Below, piece by piece: positions 43,443 through 51,372 of a stretch of DNA of 64,000 nt (its first letter is position 1; the number at the start of each line of letters is the position of its first letter). The notes below the pieces were generated by a model. That model ran no database searches, was not told the DNA's origin, and saw nothing but the letters and a program-made list of their open reading frames with translations. Both the position numbers and the translations under genes were made by a program. Source of the DNA: Dorea sp. AF36-15AT (GTDB lineage: Bacteria > Bacillota > Clostridia > Lachnospirales > Lachnospiraceae); contig NZ_QUDV01000001.1 in NCBI RefSeq assembly GCF_003477705.1, positions 124,001 through 188,000 of the forward strand. The letters run 5' to 3'.

Positions 43443-45269
43443 ATGGATACGTATAAGATAGACTGGTTGAAAATTGCAAAAAGATTATCACCATATAACA
43501 TAAAAAAAGGTCTGCTTTATATGAAGCACTTTGGACCGAAGGAGTTCTGGATTCGCTTGACAGAGCGTTTTCAGGCGGACGATGTGGATTATGAAGAATG
43601 GTATAAGAACCACAAGCCGACAATGGAAGAATTACAAAGGCAGCGTGATACAGAATTTGAATACGAACCGTTGATCAGTATTCTGGTGCCTGTATACAAT
43701 ACGCCGGAAGAGTTTCTGAAGCAGATGATCCAGTCGGTGAGAAAGCAGACATACGACAATTGGGAACTGTGTATTGCTAATGCCAATCCTGCCAATGAAA
43801 CAGTGGCAGAAATCTTACGCATCTCATCTACGAAAGATGAAAGAATTAAGGTAAAAGATGTTCCGGAAAATGAAGGAATTGCACAGAACACGAATGCCGC
43901 ACTGGCGATTGCAACAGGAGATTATATCGGACTGTTGGATCATGATGATCTGCTGACACCGGATGCACTGTATGAAGTGGTAAAAATGATCAATGAAAAT
44001 GACAGACCGCAGGTATTGTATTCGGATGAAGACAAGATAACCATGGATCTGTCGGAACATTTTCAGCCACATATGAAACCGGATTATAATAAAGATCTGC
44101 TCCGGTCCAATAATTATATTACTCATTTTTTTGTGGCAGAACGTATGCTGGTAGAAGAAGTTGGCGGAGAAGATGGCGAATATAATGGGGCACAGGATTA
44201 TGATCTGATTCTTAAGTGTACGGAACGGGCAAAGGGAATTGCTCATATTCCAAGAATCTTGTATCACTGGCGAGTACACAAAGCATCAACAGCTGACAAT
44301 CCGGCAAGCAAGATGTATGCATTTGATGCCGGAAAGAGAGCAATTGAAGATCATCTGAAACGGTGTGGTGAGATTGGTAAAGTGAGCCACGAGAAAGATC
44401 TGGGATTTTACCGGGTAAAATATCAGGTGCAGGGCAGTCCATTAATTTCAATCATTATCCCGAACAAGGATCAGGTGGAATCACTGGACAAATGTCTGCG
44501 GTCCATTGAAAAGTCTTCTTATAAGAATTATGAGATTATTATTGTAGAGAACAACAGTACAGAGGACGAAACCTTTGCATATTATAAGAAGATTGAGTCT
44601 GACAAGATCCGTATTGTATACTGGTCGGATGAATTTAATTATTCTGCAATTAATAATTTTGGCGTAAAACATGCCAGGGGTGACTATCTGCTTCTGCTGA
44701 ATAACGATGTAGAAGTAATCACGACAGACTGGTTAGAAGAACTTACAGCCAATTGCCAGCGTAAAGATGTGGGGATAGTAGGCGCAAGGCTGTATTATCC
44801 GGATGATACGATCCAGCATGCCGGTATTGTGATTGGTATCGGAGGCGTGGCTGGAGCATTGTTTGTAGGAATGCCAAGGATGTTTACCGGATATCTCCAC
44901 AAAGCATCCATCCAGCAGGATCTGAGCGCAGTGACTGCGGCGTGTATGATGGTGAAGCGATCTGTGTATGAGGAACTTGGTGGCTTGGAAGAAGAGTTGA
45001 AGGTTGCGTTTAATGATGTAGACTTCTGCCTGCGGGCAAGAGAAAAGGGATATCTTGTAGTGTATGATCCAAATGTGGAATTATACCATTTTGAATCGAA
45101 ATCCAGAGGAACGGAAGATTCCAAAGAAAAGATACGCAGATTCCAGAATGAGATCGAATATATGCGGAGTCATTGGCTGGAACTTCTGAAGAAGGGCGAT
45201 CCAATGTACAATCCGAATCTGACATTAACCAAATGGGATTACAGTCTTCGCAATAATCAAAAAGAATAA
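43443..45269 (+). CDS. Tandem-domain family 2 glycosyltransferase (paralogue 2)
   Basis: 608 residues from ATG 43443, with GCAGGAGAG just upstream inside the gtrA end. Same design as the protein encoded at 30926: a helical N-terminus (EEWYKNHKPTMEELQRQR), GT2 domain A (LISILVPVYNTPEEFL, LDHDDLLTP, YSDEDKI, GAQDYDLI) and GT2 domain B (ISIIIPNKDQVESL, IIIVENNSTEDET, LNNDVEVI, FNDVDFC, YHFESKSRGTEDS). The two paralogues lie about 12 kb apart, bracketing the ABC exporter and rhamnose genes, and probably add related, perhaps rhamnosyl, residues. A 21-bp terminator follows. Confidence 0.91.
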   Translation: MDTYKIDWLKIAKRLSPYNIKKGLLYMKHFGPKEFWIRLTERFQADDVDYEEWYKNHKPTMEELQRQRDTEFEYEPLISILVPVYNTPEEFLKQMIQSVRKQTYDNWELCIANANPANETVAEILRISSTKDERIKVKDVPENEGIAQNTNAALAIATGDYIGLLDHDDLLTPDALYEVVKMINENDRPQVLYSDEDKITMDLSEHFQPHMKPDYNKDLLRSNNYITHFFVAERMLVEEVGGEDGEYNGAQDYDLILKCTERAKGIAHIPRILYHWRVHKASTADNPASKMYAFDAGKRAIEDHLKRCGEIGKVSHEKDLGFYRVKYQVQGSPLISIIIPNKDQVESLDKCLRSIEKSSYKNYEIIIVENNSTEDETFAYYKKIESDKIRIVYWSDEFNYSAINNFGVKHARGDYLLLLNNDVEVITTDWLEELTANCQRKDVGIVGARLYYPDDTIQHAGIVIGIGGVAGALFVGMPRMFTGYLHKASIQQDLSAVTAACMMVKRSVYEELGGLEEELKVAFNDVDFCLRAREKGYLVVYDPNVELYHFESKSRGTEDSKEKIRRFQNEIEYMRSHWLELLKKGDPMYNPNLTLTKWDYSLRNNQKE

Positions 45270-45281
45270 TCAAAATGATAA

Positions 45282-45337
45282 AAGCCACAGTGTTTTTCTT
45301 AAGTATCAGTTAAGAAAAACACTGTGGCTTGCTCTTT
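45282..45337 (+). terminator. Very strong intrinsic terminator
   Basis: A 21-bp perfect stem (45282-45302 with 45310-45330; arm begins AAGCCACAGTG) with a 7-base loop, then GCTCTTTA. It separates the rhamnose/gtrA/GT2 unit from the sugar-phosphotransferase unit. Confidence 0.85.
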
Positions 45338-45357
45338 ATGTGAAAATATAGTATTAT
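45329..45357 (+). promoter_or_regulatory. Probable promoter of the sugar-phosphotransferase gene
   Basis: TTGCTC (45329-45334), 17-base spacer, TATTAT (45352-45357), 15 bases before the start codon. The -35 begins at the last bases of the terminator stem. Confidence 0.55.
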
Positions 45358-45372
45358 GAGAAATGAAAAATA

Positions 45373-46794
45373 ATGGAAGTTGGTGACCCCTTGATTAAGA
45401 ATAATCAGCAATTATTAAATAGAATTCACGTAGTGCTGGATGCGGTTGTAATGGTGATAGCATATATGCTTGCCTGGTTTTTTAGATTCCGCTCCGGCTT
45501 TTTTGCATTAGATGCCTGGTATCTGTCATTGCAGGCATATATGCGTGCACTCATTTTTGTGGTGCCGGGATATCTGATCTTATATTATGCATTTCAGCTA
45601 TATACTCCGAAACGTGTGCAGGGAAGAAGACTGGAAGCCTGGCATGTAGTACAGGCCAATGTAACAGGTATCGCATGTTTTATTATGATTTTGTATCTGC
45701 GCCATCAGACCGATTATTCCAGAAAGATGTTGTTTGTGTTCTTATGTATTAATATCTTTCTGGATGTACTGATGCGTAATGTTATTCGGATATTTCTGCG
45801 GAAGATTCGGAAGAATGGATTGAATCAGAAGCAGATCCTGTTGATCGGTTACAGCCGTGCAGCGGAAGAGTATATTGATCGCATTATCCAGAATCCGGAA
45901 TGGGGATATACGGTACGAGGCATTTTGGCTGACAATATGCCGAGAGGCACCATGTACCGGGGGTATAAAGTAATCGGAAGAATCGATAATTTATCCATTA
46001 TCTTACCGGAAAATCGCCTGGATGAGATTGTGATCACACTTGGACTGGCAGAATATCACAAGCTGGAACGGATTGTAGGCATGTGCGAGAAATCCGGTGT
46101 GCATACGAAATTTATTCCTGATTATAATAATGTCATACCGACGAAGCCTTATACGGAAGATATTCAGGGACTTCCCGTGATCAACATCCGCCGGGTTCCG
46201 CTTCATGATCCGTTGAATCGATTCATGAAGCGTGGGGTGGATATCTTTGGCGCAACAGTGGCATTGATATTATTCTCGCCTGTGATGATTGGAACGATGA
46301 TCGCGATTAAGGTGAGTTCGCCCGGACCTCTGATATTCAAGCAGGAGAGAGTAGGGCTTAAGAATAAACCGTTTATGATGTACAAGTTCCGTTCGATGGT
46401 AGTACAGACAGAGGAAGAAGAAAAGAAAGGATGGACAACCAAGAACGATCCACGAGTGACCAGGGTTGGCAAATTCATCCGTAAGACAAGTATTGACGAG
46501 CTTCCACAGCTGTTTAATGTGTTCAAGGGAGATATGAGTCTGATTGGACCAAGACCGGAGCGGACACAGTTTGTAGAGCAGTTCAAAGAAGAGATACCGA
46601 GATATATGGTGAAACACCAGGTTCGTCCGGGACTGACCGGATGGGCACAGGTGAATGGGTACAGGGGAGATACATCCATTCGTAAGAGAATTGACTGTGA
46701 TCTGTATTATGTAGAGAACTGGACATTAGGATTGGACTTTAAGATACTGATCATGACATTTTTTAAGGGATTTGTAAATAAAAACGCATATTGA
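45373..46794 (+). CDS. Polyprenyl-phosphate sugar-1-phosphate transferase (WbaP/CpsE-like)
   Basis: 473 residues. Four N-terminal membrane helices (about 18-130), a nucleotide-binding-like middle (QILLIGYSRAAEEYIDRII, about 155-270) and a C-terminal bacterial sugar-transferase domain: one helix (VDIFGATVALILFSPVMIGT), GPLIFKQERVGLKNKPF, MYKFRSM, TSIDELPQLFNVFKGDMSL, and GPRPERTQFV. These enzymes start polysaccharide synthesis by loading glucose-, galactose- or related sugar-1-phosphate onto undecaprenyl phosphate. The ribosome site is weak (GAGAAATGA), so the start is less certain. The LCP gene follows after 19 bases. Confidence 0.94.
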   Translation: MEVGDPLIKNNQQLLNRIHVVLDAVVMVIAYMLAWFFRFRSGFFALDAWYLSLQAYMRALIFVVPGYLILYYAFQLYTPKRVQGRRLEAWHVVQANVTGIACFIMILYLRHQTDYSRKMLFVFLCINIFLDVLMRNVIRIFLRKIRKNGLNQKQILLIGYSRAAEEYIDRIIQNPEWGYTVRGILADNMPRGTMYRGYKVIGRIDNLSIILPENRLDEIVITLGLAEYHKLERIVGMCEKSGVHTKFIPDYNNVIPTKPYTEDIQGLPVINIRRVPLHDPLNRFMKRGVDIFGATVALILFSPVMIGTMIAIKVSSPGPLIFKQERVGLKNKPFMMYKFRSMVVQTEEEEKKGWTTKNDPRVTRVGKFIRKTSIDELPQLFNVFKGDMSLIGPRPERTQFVEQFKEEIPRYMVKHQVRPGLTGWAQVNGYRGDTSIRKRIDCDLYYVENWTLGLDFKILIMTFFKGFVNKNAY

Positions 46795-46813
46795 TCGAAG
46801 GGGAGACAGAGAT

Positions 46814-47923
46814 ATGGGACAGAGAGACGACCGGAGACTGGCAAGAAAAAAACAGGAGATGCGCAGACAAAAGAGAAGAAAGAAGCGCAGAAGACGGATC
46901 GTGTTTCTGGTAGCAGAGATATTGATATTATGCATTCTTAGCGTAATCGCTTATGGAATGTTTAAATTAGATAAGCTGAATGTGAATCCGTTGAAAAATC
47001 TGACGAATAATGGAATCAGCCAGGACGGCTATATGAATGTGGCGATATTTGGTGATGACAGGCGACCGGAGGACACAGGTAATGCGCGCAGTGACTGCAT
47101 TATCATAGCAAGCATTAATAATGACACAAAAGAAGTGAAGCTGGTGTCTGTATATCGGGATACGCTCCTGAATACAGAAGATGATACGTATGATAAAGCT
47201 AATTCAGCATATGCCGTTGGCGGGGCAGAAGCTGCGGTTAATATGTTGAATCGCAATCTGGATCTGAATATTCAGGATTATGTCAGCGTGAATTTTCTGG
47301 CAGTTGCAGATGTAGTAGATCTGCTGGGTGGTATAGATCTGGATCTTACGGATGAAGAAGTGGTACACATGAATAACTATTGTGTAGAGACTTCTGAAAT
47401 TACAGGTAAAAAATACAAGAAGATTGAGCCTGAAGTGGCAGGAACCTATCATTTAAATGGAGTACAGGCGGTATCTTACAGTCGTATTCGTTATACAGAA
47501 GGTGGAGATTTCCAGAGGACATCCAGACAGCGCCTTGTGATTGAGAAGATTGCAGAGAAAGCAAAAAAGGCAGACTTAAGTACCATCAATAAGATTATCG
47601 ATGCGGTCTTTCCTGAGATTACGACCAGTTTTACCTCGGGGGAGATTGTGAAAATGAGTGCCGGTCTTCTGCAGTATTCCATTGGTGACAATGAAGGATT
47701 TCCAATGGATAATGAGACACCGGATTCGATACCGGGATATCAGGGGTCCTATGTTGTACCGAAGGGATTAGAAGAAAATGTAATCAAGCTTCATAAGTTT
47801 CTGTTCCCTGATGAGGATTATACACCAACGGATACAGTGAAAGAGATCAGTGATCACATTAAGGATGTGACGGGTATTTATCCTGATGATTCAGAAGATA
47901 GTACAGAGGATAATGGAGAATAA
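46814..47923 (+). CDS. LytR-CpsA-Psr (LCP) family glycopolymer ligase 1
   Basis: 369 residues. A very basic cytoplasmic N-terminus (RRQKRRKKRRRR), one membrane helix (about 29-50) and an LCP domain (about 75-310): VAIFGDDRRPEDTGNARSDC, VKLVSVYRDTLL with the conserved Arg-Asp, and AVSYSRIRYTEGGDFQRTSR. LCP enzymes attach undecaprenyl-pyrophosphate-linked polymers to peptidoglycan outside the cell. The usual GSDxR reads GDDRR here. The C-terminus is acidic (DDSEDSTEDNGE). Good RBS AGGGGAGAC. It is close in sequence to the LCP encoded at 50016, so the pair may serve different polymers or overlap. Confidence 0.93.
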   Translation: MGQRDDRRLARKKQEMRRQKRRKKRRRRIVFLVAEILILCILSVIAYGMFKLDKLNVNPLKNLTNNGISQDGYMNVAIFGDDRRPEDTGNARSDCIIIASINNDTKEVKLVSVYRDTLLNTEDDTYDKANSAYAVGGAEAAVNMLNRNLDLNIQDYVSVNFLAVADVVDLLGGIDLDLTDEEVVHMNNYCVETSEITGKKYKKIEPEVAGTYHLNGVQAVSYSRIRYTEGGDFQRTSRQRLVIEKIAEKAKKADLSTINKIIDAVFPEITTSFTSGEIVKMSAGLLQYSIGDNEGFPMDNETPDSIPGYQGSYVVPKGLEENVIKLHKFLFPDEDYTPTDTVKEISDHIKDVTGIYPDDSEDSTEDNGE

Positions 47924-47933
47924 GGAGCAGTGC

Positions 47934-48905
47934 ATGTGTAAAGTAACGGTAGTAATACCGAATTATAATGGTGAAAAATATCTGGTGCCGTGTCTTGCGT
48001 CTTTGTATGAAGAGACCAGGGCTGAGATAAAAGTAATTGTAGTGGACAATGGCTCAAAGGATGACAGTCTGAACAGAGCTATAAAGTTGTATCCACAGAC
48101 CAGAATAATACGATTGGATCGCAATTATGGATTTTGCCGGGCAGTGAATGAAGGCATTACAGCTTCGGATACGGAATATGTATTGTTACTGAATAATGAT
48201 ACGTTGGTGAGAGAAGGCTTTGTAGAAGCCCTTCTTCGCAGAATAGAACGGAGTGAAAAGATCTTTTCGGTAGAAGCGAAGATGCTTCAGTATCAGGATG
48301 AAGCCAGAATTGACAGTGCGGGCACGTATTATAATGCGCTTGGATGGGCATTTGCCAGAGGAAAAGATCAGTCAGCAAAGAAGTATAATTACTGTGTGAA
48401 GACATTTGCAGCATGTGGTGGTGCAGCAATATACCGCAGGAAAGTATTTGACGAGATCGGACTATTTGATGAACGCCATTTTGCATATCTGGAGGATATT
48501 GATATCGGATATCGTGCAAGATTATATGGATATGTGAATGTATATGAGCCAAAGGCTGAGGTCGTTCATGTGGGAAGTGCATCCAGCGGTTCCAGATATA
48601 ATGAATTTAAAGTACAGCATTCGTCTAAGAATAATATTTATCTGATTTATAAAAATATGCCAACATGGCAGATTATATTAAACCTTCCGTTCCTGACAGC
48701 AGGATTTGGAGCTAAGGCTGCCTTTTTTATAAAGAAGGGATTAGGAGTTACATATCTGAAAGGTCTGGCAGAGGGGGCTCGGATGTGTGATAAGAAATAT
48801 AAAGTACATACAGAAAAAGCGGACTGGCGACAATGCCTCAGGATTCAATGGGAATTATGGATGAATGTGATCCGCAGGTTTTCTGATATGGGTGAAGAGG
48901 AATAG
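47934..48905 (+). CDS. Family 2 glycosyltransferase (rhamnosyltransferase-like)
   Basis: 323 residues from ATG 47934, chosen for AAGGAG six bases upstream; this also removes overlap with the LCP gene (in-frame ATGs at 47886 and 47913 exist). GT2 motifs: VTVVIPNYNGEKYLVPCLAS, VIVVDNGSKDDS, NYGFCRAVNEGI, LLLNNDTLV, the GGAAIYRRKVFDEIGLFDE segment and YLEDIDIGYRARL. This set matches WcaA/WbbL-like enzymes, many of which transfer rhamnose, consistent with the dTDP-rhamnose genes 6 kb upstream. No membrane anchor is evident. The next gene follows seven bases later. Confidence 0.91.
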   Translation: MCKVTVVIPNYNGEKYLVPCLASLYEETRAEIKVIVVDNGSKDDSLNRAIKLYPQTRIIRLDRNYGFCRAVNEGITASDTEYVLLLNNDTLVREGFVEALLRRIERSEKIFSVEAKMLQYQDEARIDSAGTYYNALGWAFARGKDQSAKKYNYCVKTFAACGGAAIYRRKVFDEIGLFDERHFAYLEDIDIGYRARLYGYVNVYEPKAEVVHVGSASSGSRYNEFKVQHSSKNNIYLIYKNMPTWQIILNLPFLTAGFGAKAAFFIKKGLGVTYLKGLAEGARMCDKKYKVHTEKADWRQCLRIQWELWMNVIRRFSDMGEEE

Positions 48906-48912
48906 GATAATT

Positions 48913-49914
48913 ATGAAGAGAGTACTGTTGATTGCTCCGGTATTTTTTGGATATTATAAGGATATGATACTGGAGGCAGAAGAACTGGGATATCATGTGG
49001 ATTATCTGTGCGATGCACCGAGCAATTCTAACATATCCAAAGCACTTGGCAGGATTAATAAAAAGCTGATCAGTGGATCAGCGAAAAGATATTACAAAGA
49101 AAAAGCACTGCCTCTGGTTGAAAAAGAGCAATATGACAAGGTCCTTTTAGTAGCCGGCATGACTTGTGCATTCACTTCAGATATGTTTTGTGAGATGCGG
49201 AGATTACAAAGACAGGCAGAATTTATTTTGTACCAGTGGGATTCAGAAGTGAATCTCCCATATTGTAAGAGTATACATCCATATTTTGACAGGATCTATA
49301 CATTTGAAAAGGCAGATGCAGAACGGAATTCGATCTATCGGTTTATGCCGACGTTTTACACAAGAATTTATGAAAAAATCGGAAAAAAAGAGCGGTCGGT
49401 GCCAAGGTATGACTGTTTCTATGTAGGAACCGCACATCCTAAGAAATATCTGGAAATCAACCGGATGGCGGAAGATTTGAAACCGGAACTGCCAAGGCAG
49501 TTTATATATCATTACATTCCGTCGGTTTTGAAATACGTATATCATAAAGTGACGGCAAAGGAATACCGGCATGCGAGATATCGAGATTTTCAGAAAGTTA
49601 AGCTGTCTGGTGCGGACATTGTGAAGGGGATGGAGGTATCCACCTGCATTCTGGATGCTCCGCAGGGAGGTCAGACAGGCCTTACACTCAGGTGTTTTGA
49701 ATGTATGGGAGCGAAGCGAAAATTGATTACGACGAATGTCGATATTGTGAATTATGATTTTTACAGAAAGAGTAACATTCTGGTATACCCGGGAACAGAA
49801 GAAGAGAGAAAAGCCTTTTTTGAAAATCCCTATGAGGATCTTCCGGAAGAATTGTACAGAAAATACAGCATGAACAGCTGGATGAAACGGTTGTTATCAG
49901 GCGAGGAATCTTAA
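48913..49914 (+). CDS. Putative GT-B glycosyltransferase (CgeB/capsule biosynthesis-like)
   Basis: 333 residues; ATG 48913 chosen for AGGA five bases upstream (an ATG at 48892 is in frame). The N-terminus RVLLIAPVFFGYYKDMILEAEELG resembles a GT-B Rossmann start. Other features are QWDSEVNLPYCKSIHPYFDRIYTFEKAD and a C-terminal QTGLTLRCFECMGAKRKLITTN segment that parallels the donor site of GT4/CgeB-like proteins, where a Glu contacts the sugar nucleotide. YPGTEEERKAFFENPYEDLP near the end is also seen in capsule-related proteins. The exact family is uncertain; a transferase acting with the preceding GT2 is the best reading. Confidence 0.72.
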   Translation: MKRVLLIAPVFFGYYKDMILEAEELGYHVDYLCDAPSNSNISKALGRINKKLISGSAKRYYKEKALPLVEKEQYDKVLLVAGMTCAFTSDMFCEMRRLQRQAEFILYQWDSEVNLPYCKSIHPYFDRIYTFEKADAERNSIYRFMPTFYTRIYEKIGKKERSVPRYDCFYVGTAHPKKYLEINRMAEDLKPELPRQFIYHYIPSVLKYVYHKVTAKEYRHARYRDFQKVKLSGADIVKGMEVSTCILDAPQGGQTGLTLRCFECMGAKRKLITTNVDIVNYDFYRKSNILVYPGTEEERKAFFENPYEDLPEELYRKYSMNSWMKRLLSGEES

Positions 49915-49931
49915 AAACTACCGGAAAATCA

Positions 49932-49960
49932 TTGAAATTTTACTGTAAATGGGGTAATAT
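49932..49960 (+). promoter_or_regulatory. Probable promoter of the second LCP gene
   Basis: TTGAAA (49932-49937), 17-base spacer, TAATAT (49955-49960), 55 bases before ATG 50016. Confidence 0.62.
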
Positions 49961-49970
49961 GTAAGGCGAG

Positions 49971-49996
49971 TTGTTACGCTTGTTAACAAATTGTTA
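49971..49996 (+). repeat. TTGTTA direct repeats and a palindrome in the LCP leader
   Basis: TTGTTA at 49971, 49980 and 49991 (spacing 9 and 11), and a perfect palindrome TTGTTAACAA at 49980-49989. It lies just after the predicted transcription start and looks like a regulator site; the protein is unknown. Confidence 0.55.
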
Positions 49997-50015
49997 CAAA
50001 AGAAAGGATGTTACG

Positions 50016-51335
50016 ATGGCGAGAAGATCACACAGACGGAGAAAACATGGCTTTGCTTCCTGGTCAATTGGGAAGAAGTTGGGTGTGATTCTTGGTGGTA
50101 CATTTGCAGCAGTTGCAGCGACGGGTGTTGTACTTGTAGCCAGTAAGATGACGAAGATAGAGACAACGGAACTTGATACAGATAAGTTGAATATAGCGGA
50201 GACCAGTGAAGAACAGGAGACTGGCTATCTGAACGTTGCACTGTTTGGCCTGGATTCCAGAGAAGGGGATCTTGGCAAGGGCAATCGAAGTGATACGATG
50301 ATGATTGCCAGCCTGAACAAGGCGACCGGAGAGGTGAAACTGGTTTCAGTATACCGAGATACGTTACTGGAACTGGATGATGGCAGCTATAATAAGGCGA
50401 ATGCAGCCTATGCGTTTGGCGGACCGGAAGGTGCCATTTCAATGATCAACCGCAGTATGGATATGGATATTTCCAAGTATGTTGCAGTGAATTTTAATGC
50501 ACTTGTTGATGTGATTGATGCATTAGGTGGTCTTGATATTACACTGACAGATGCGGAAGTAGTGCATATGAATAACTATTGTGTAGAGACATCTAAAGTT
50601 ACGGGTGCGGATTACACAAAGATTGAACCGGAAGTTGCAGGTACTTATCATTTGAATGGAGTGCAGGCAGTGTCTTACAGTCGTATTCGATATACAGGAG
50701 GAGGCGATTTTGAACGTACCTCCAGACAACGTCATGTACTGGAATTGATTGCTGAGAAAGCGCAGAGTGCAAGCTTCAGTACCTTGAATAAGATTATTGA
50801 CAAAGTATTTCCACAGGTATCTACGAATTTCACGATTGCAGAGATGATCGCATATGCTAAGAATATTGCAAAGTATAAACTGGGGGACAGCATGGGATTC
50901 CCGGATAATAACTCATTCGATATGTTGGATGTTGTAGGTAGTGTGGTAATTCCAGAGACGCTGACTTCGAATGTGGAGGATGTACATAAGTTCCTTTTCG
51001 GGGATGATGGTTATACCATTTCTTCGAATATTACAGATATGGAAGCTGGCATTCGAGAGAAATGCACACATAAGGCAACCAGTGATTCTGTGATTGAGAG
51101 TGATGATGATTACGGATCTGGTTCCGGAACATCCAATGATTATAGTAATTCTGGAAGTTCGAATAGTAACTATAACAACAGTTATAATAATAACTATAAT
51201 AATAGTTATAATAATTCGGGCAGTTCAAGTGGTACAGGCAGCGGATCAGGAACAGGCGATTCAGGCGGCGGAAGTGATTACGGAGACTACGGCGGAGGAT
51301 CTGACGGAGATTATTCTGGGGAAGACTATGATTAA
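50016..51335 (+). CDS. LCP family glycopolymer ligase 2 with low-complexity tail
   Basis: 439 residues from ATG 50016 (AGAAAGGA seven bases upstream; an upstream in-frame start at 49971 lies within the repeat-rich leader). A basic N-terminus (RRSHRRRKHG), one membrane helix (about 18-42), then an LCP domain (about 65-300) with VALFGLDSREGDLGKGNRSD, VKLVSVYRDTLL and AVSYSRIRYTGGGDFERTSR. From about 365 to the end the sequence is Ser/Gly/Asn/Tyr/Asp low complexity (NNNYNNSYNNS), an extended exposed tail. LCP proteins ligate glycopolymers to peptidoglycan. The domain is a close paralogue of the one encoded at 46814; the tail is the main difference. Confidence 0.93.
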   Translation: MARRSHRRRKHGFASWSIGKKLGVILGGTFAAVAATGVVLVASKMTKIETTELDTDKLNIAETSEEQETGYLNVALFGLDSREGDLGKGNRSDTMMIASLNKATGEVKLVSVYRDTLLELDDGSYNKANAAYAFGGPEGAISMINRSMDMDISKYVAVNFNALVDVIDALGGLDITLTDAEVVHMNNYCVETSKVTGADYTKIEPEVAGTYHLNGVQAVSYSRIRYTGGGDFERTSRQRHVLELIAEKAQSASFSTLNKIIDKVFPQVSTNFTIAEMIAYAKNIAKYKLGDSMGFPDNNSFDMLDVVGSVVIPETLTSNVEDVHKFLFGDDGYTISSNITDMEAGIREKCTHKATSDSVIESDDDYGSGSGTSNDYSNSGSSNSNYNNSYNNNYNNSYNNSGSSSGTGSGSGTGDSGGGSDYGDYGGGSDGDYSGEDYD

Positions 51336-51372
51336 TAAGTCGTGTGAGATACGGGAAAGGATAAAGTAAGTT

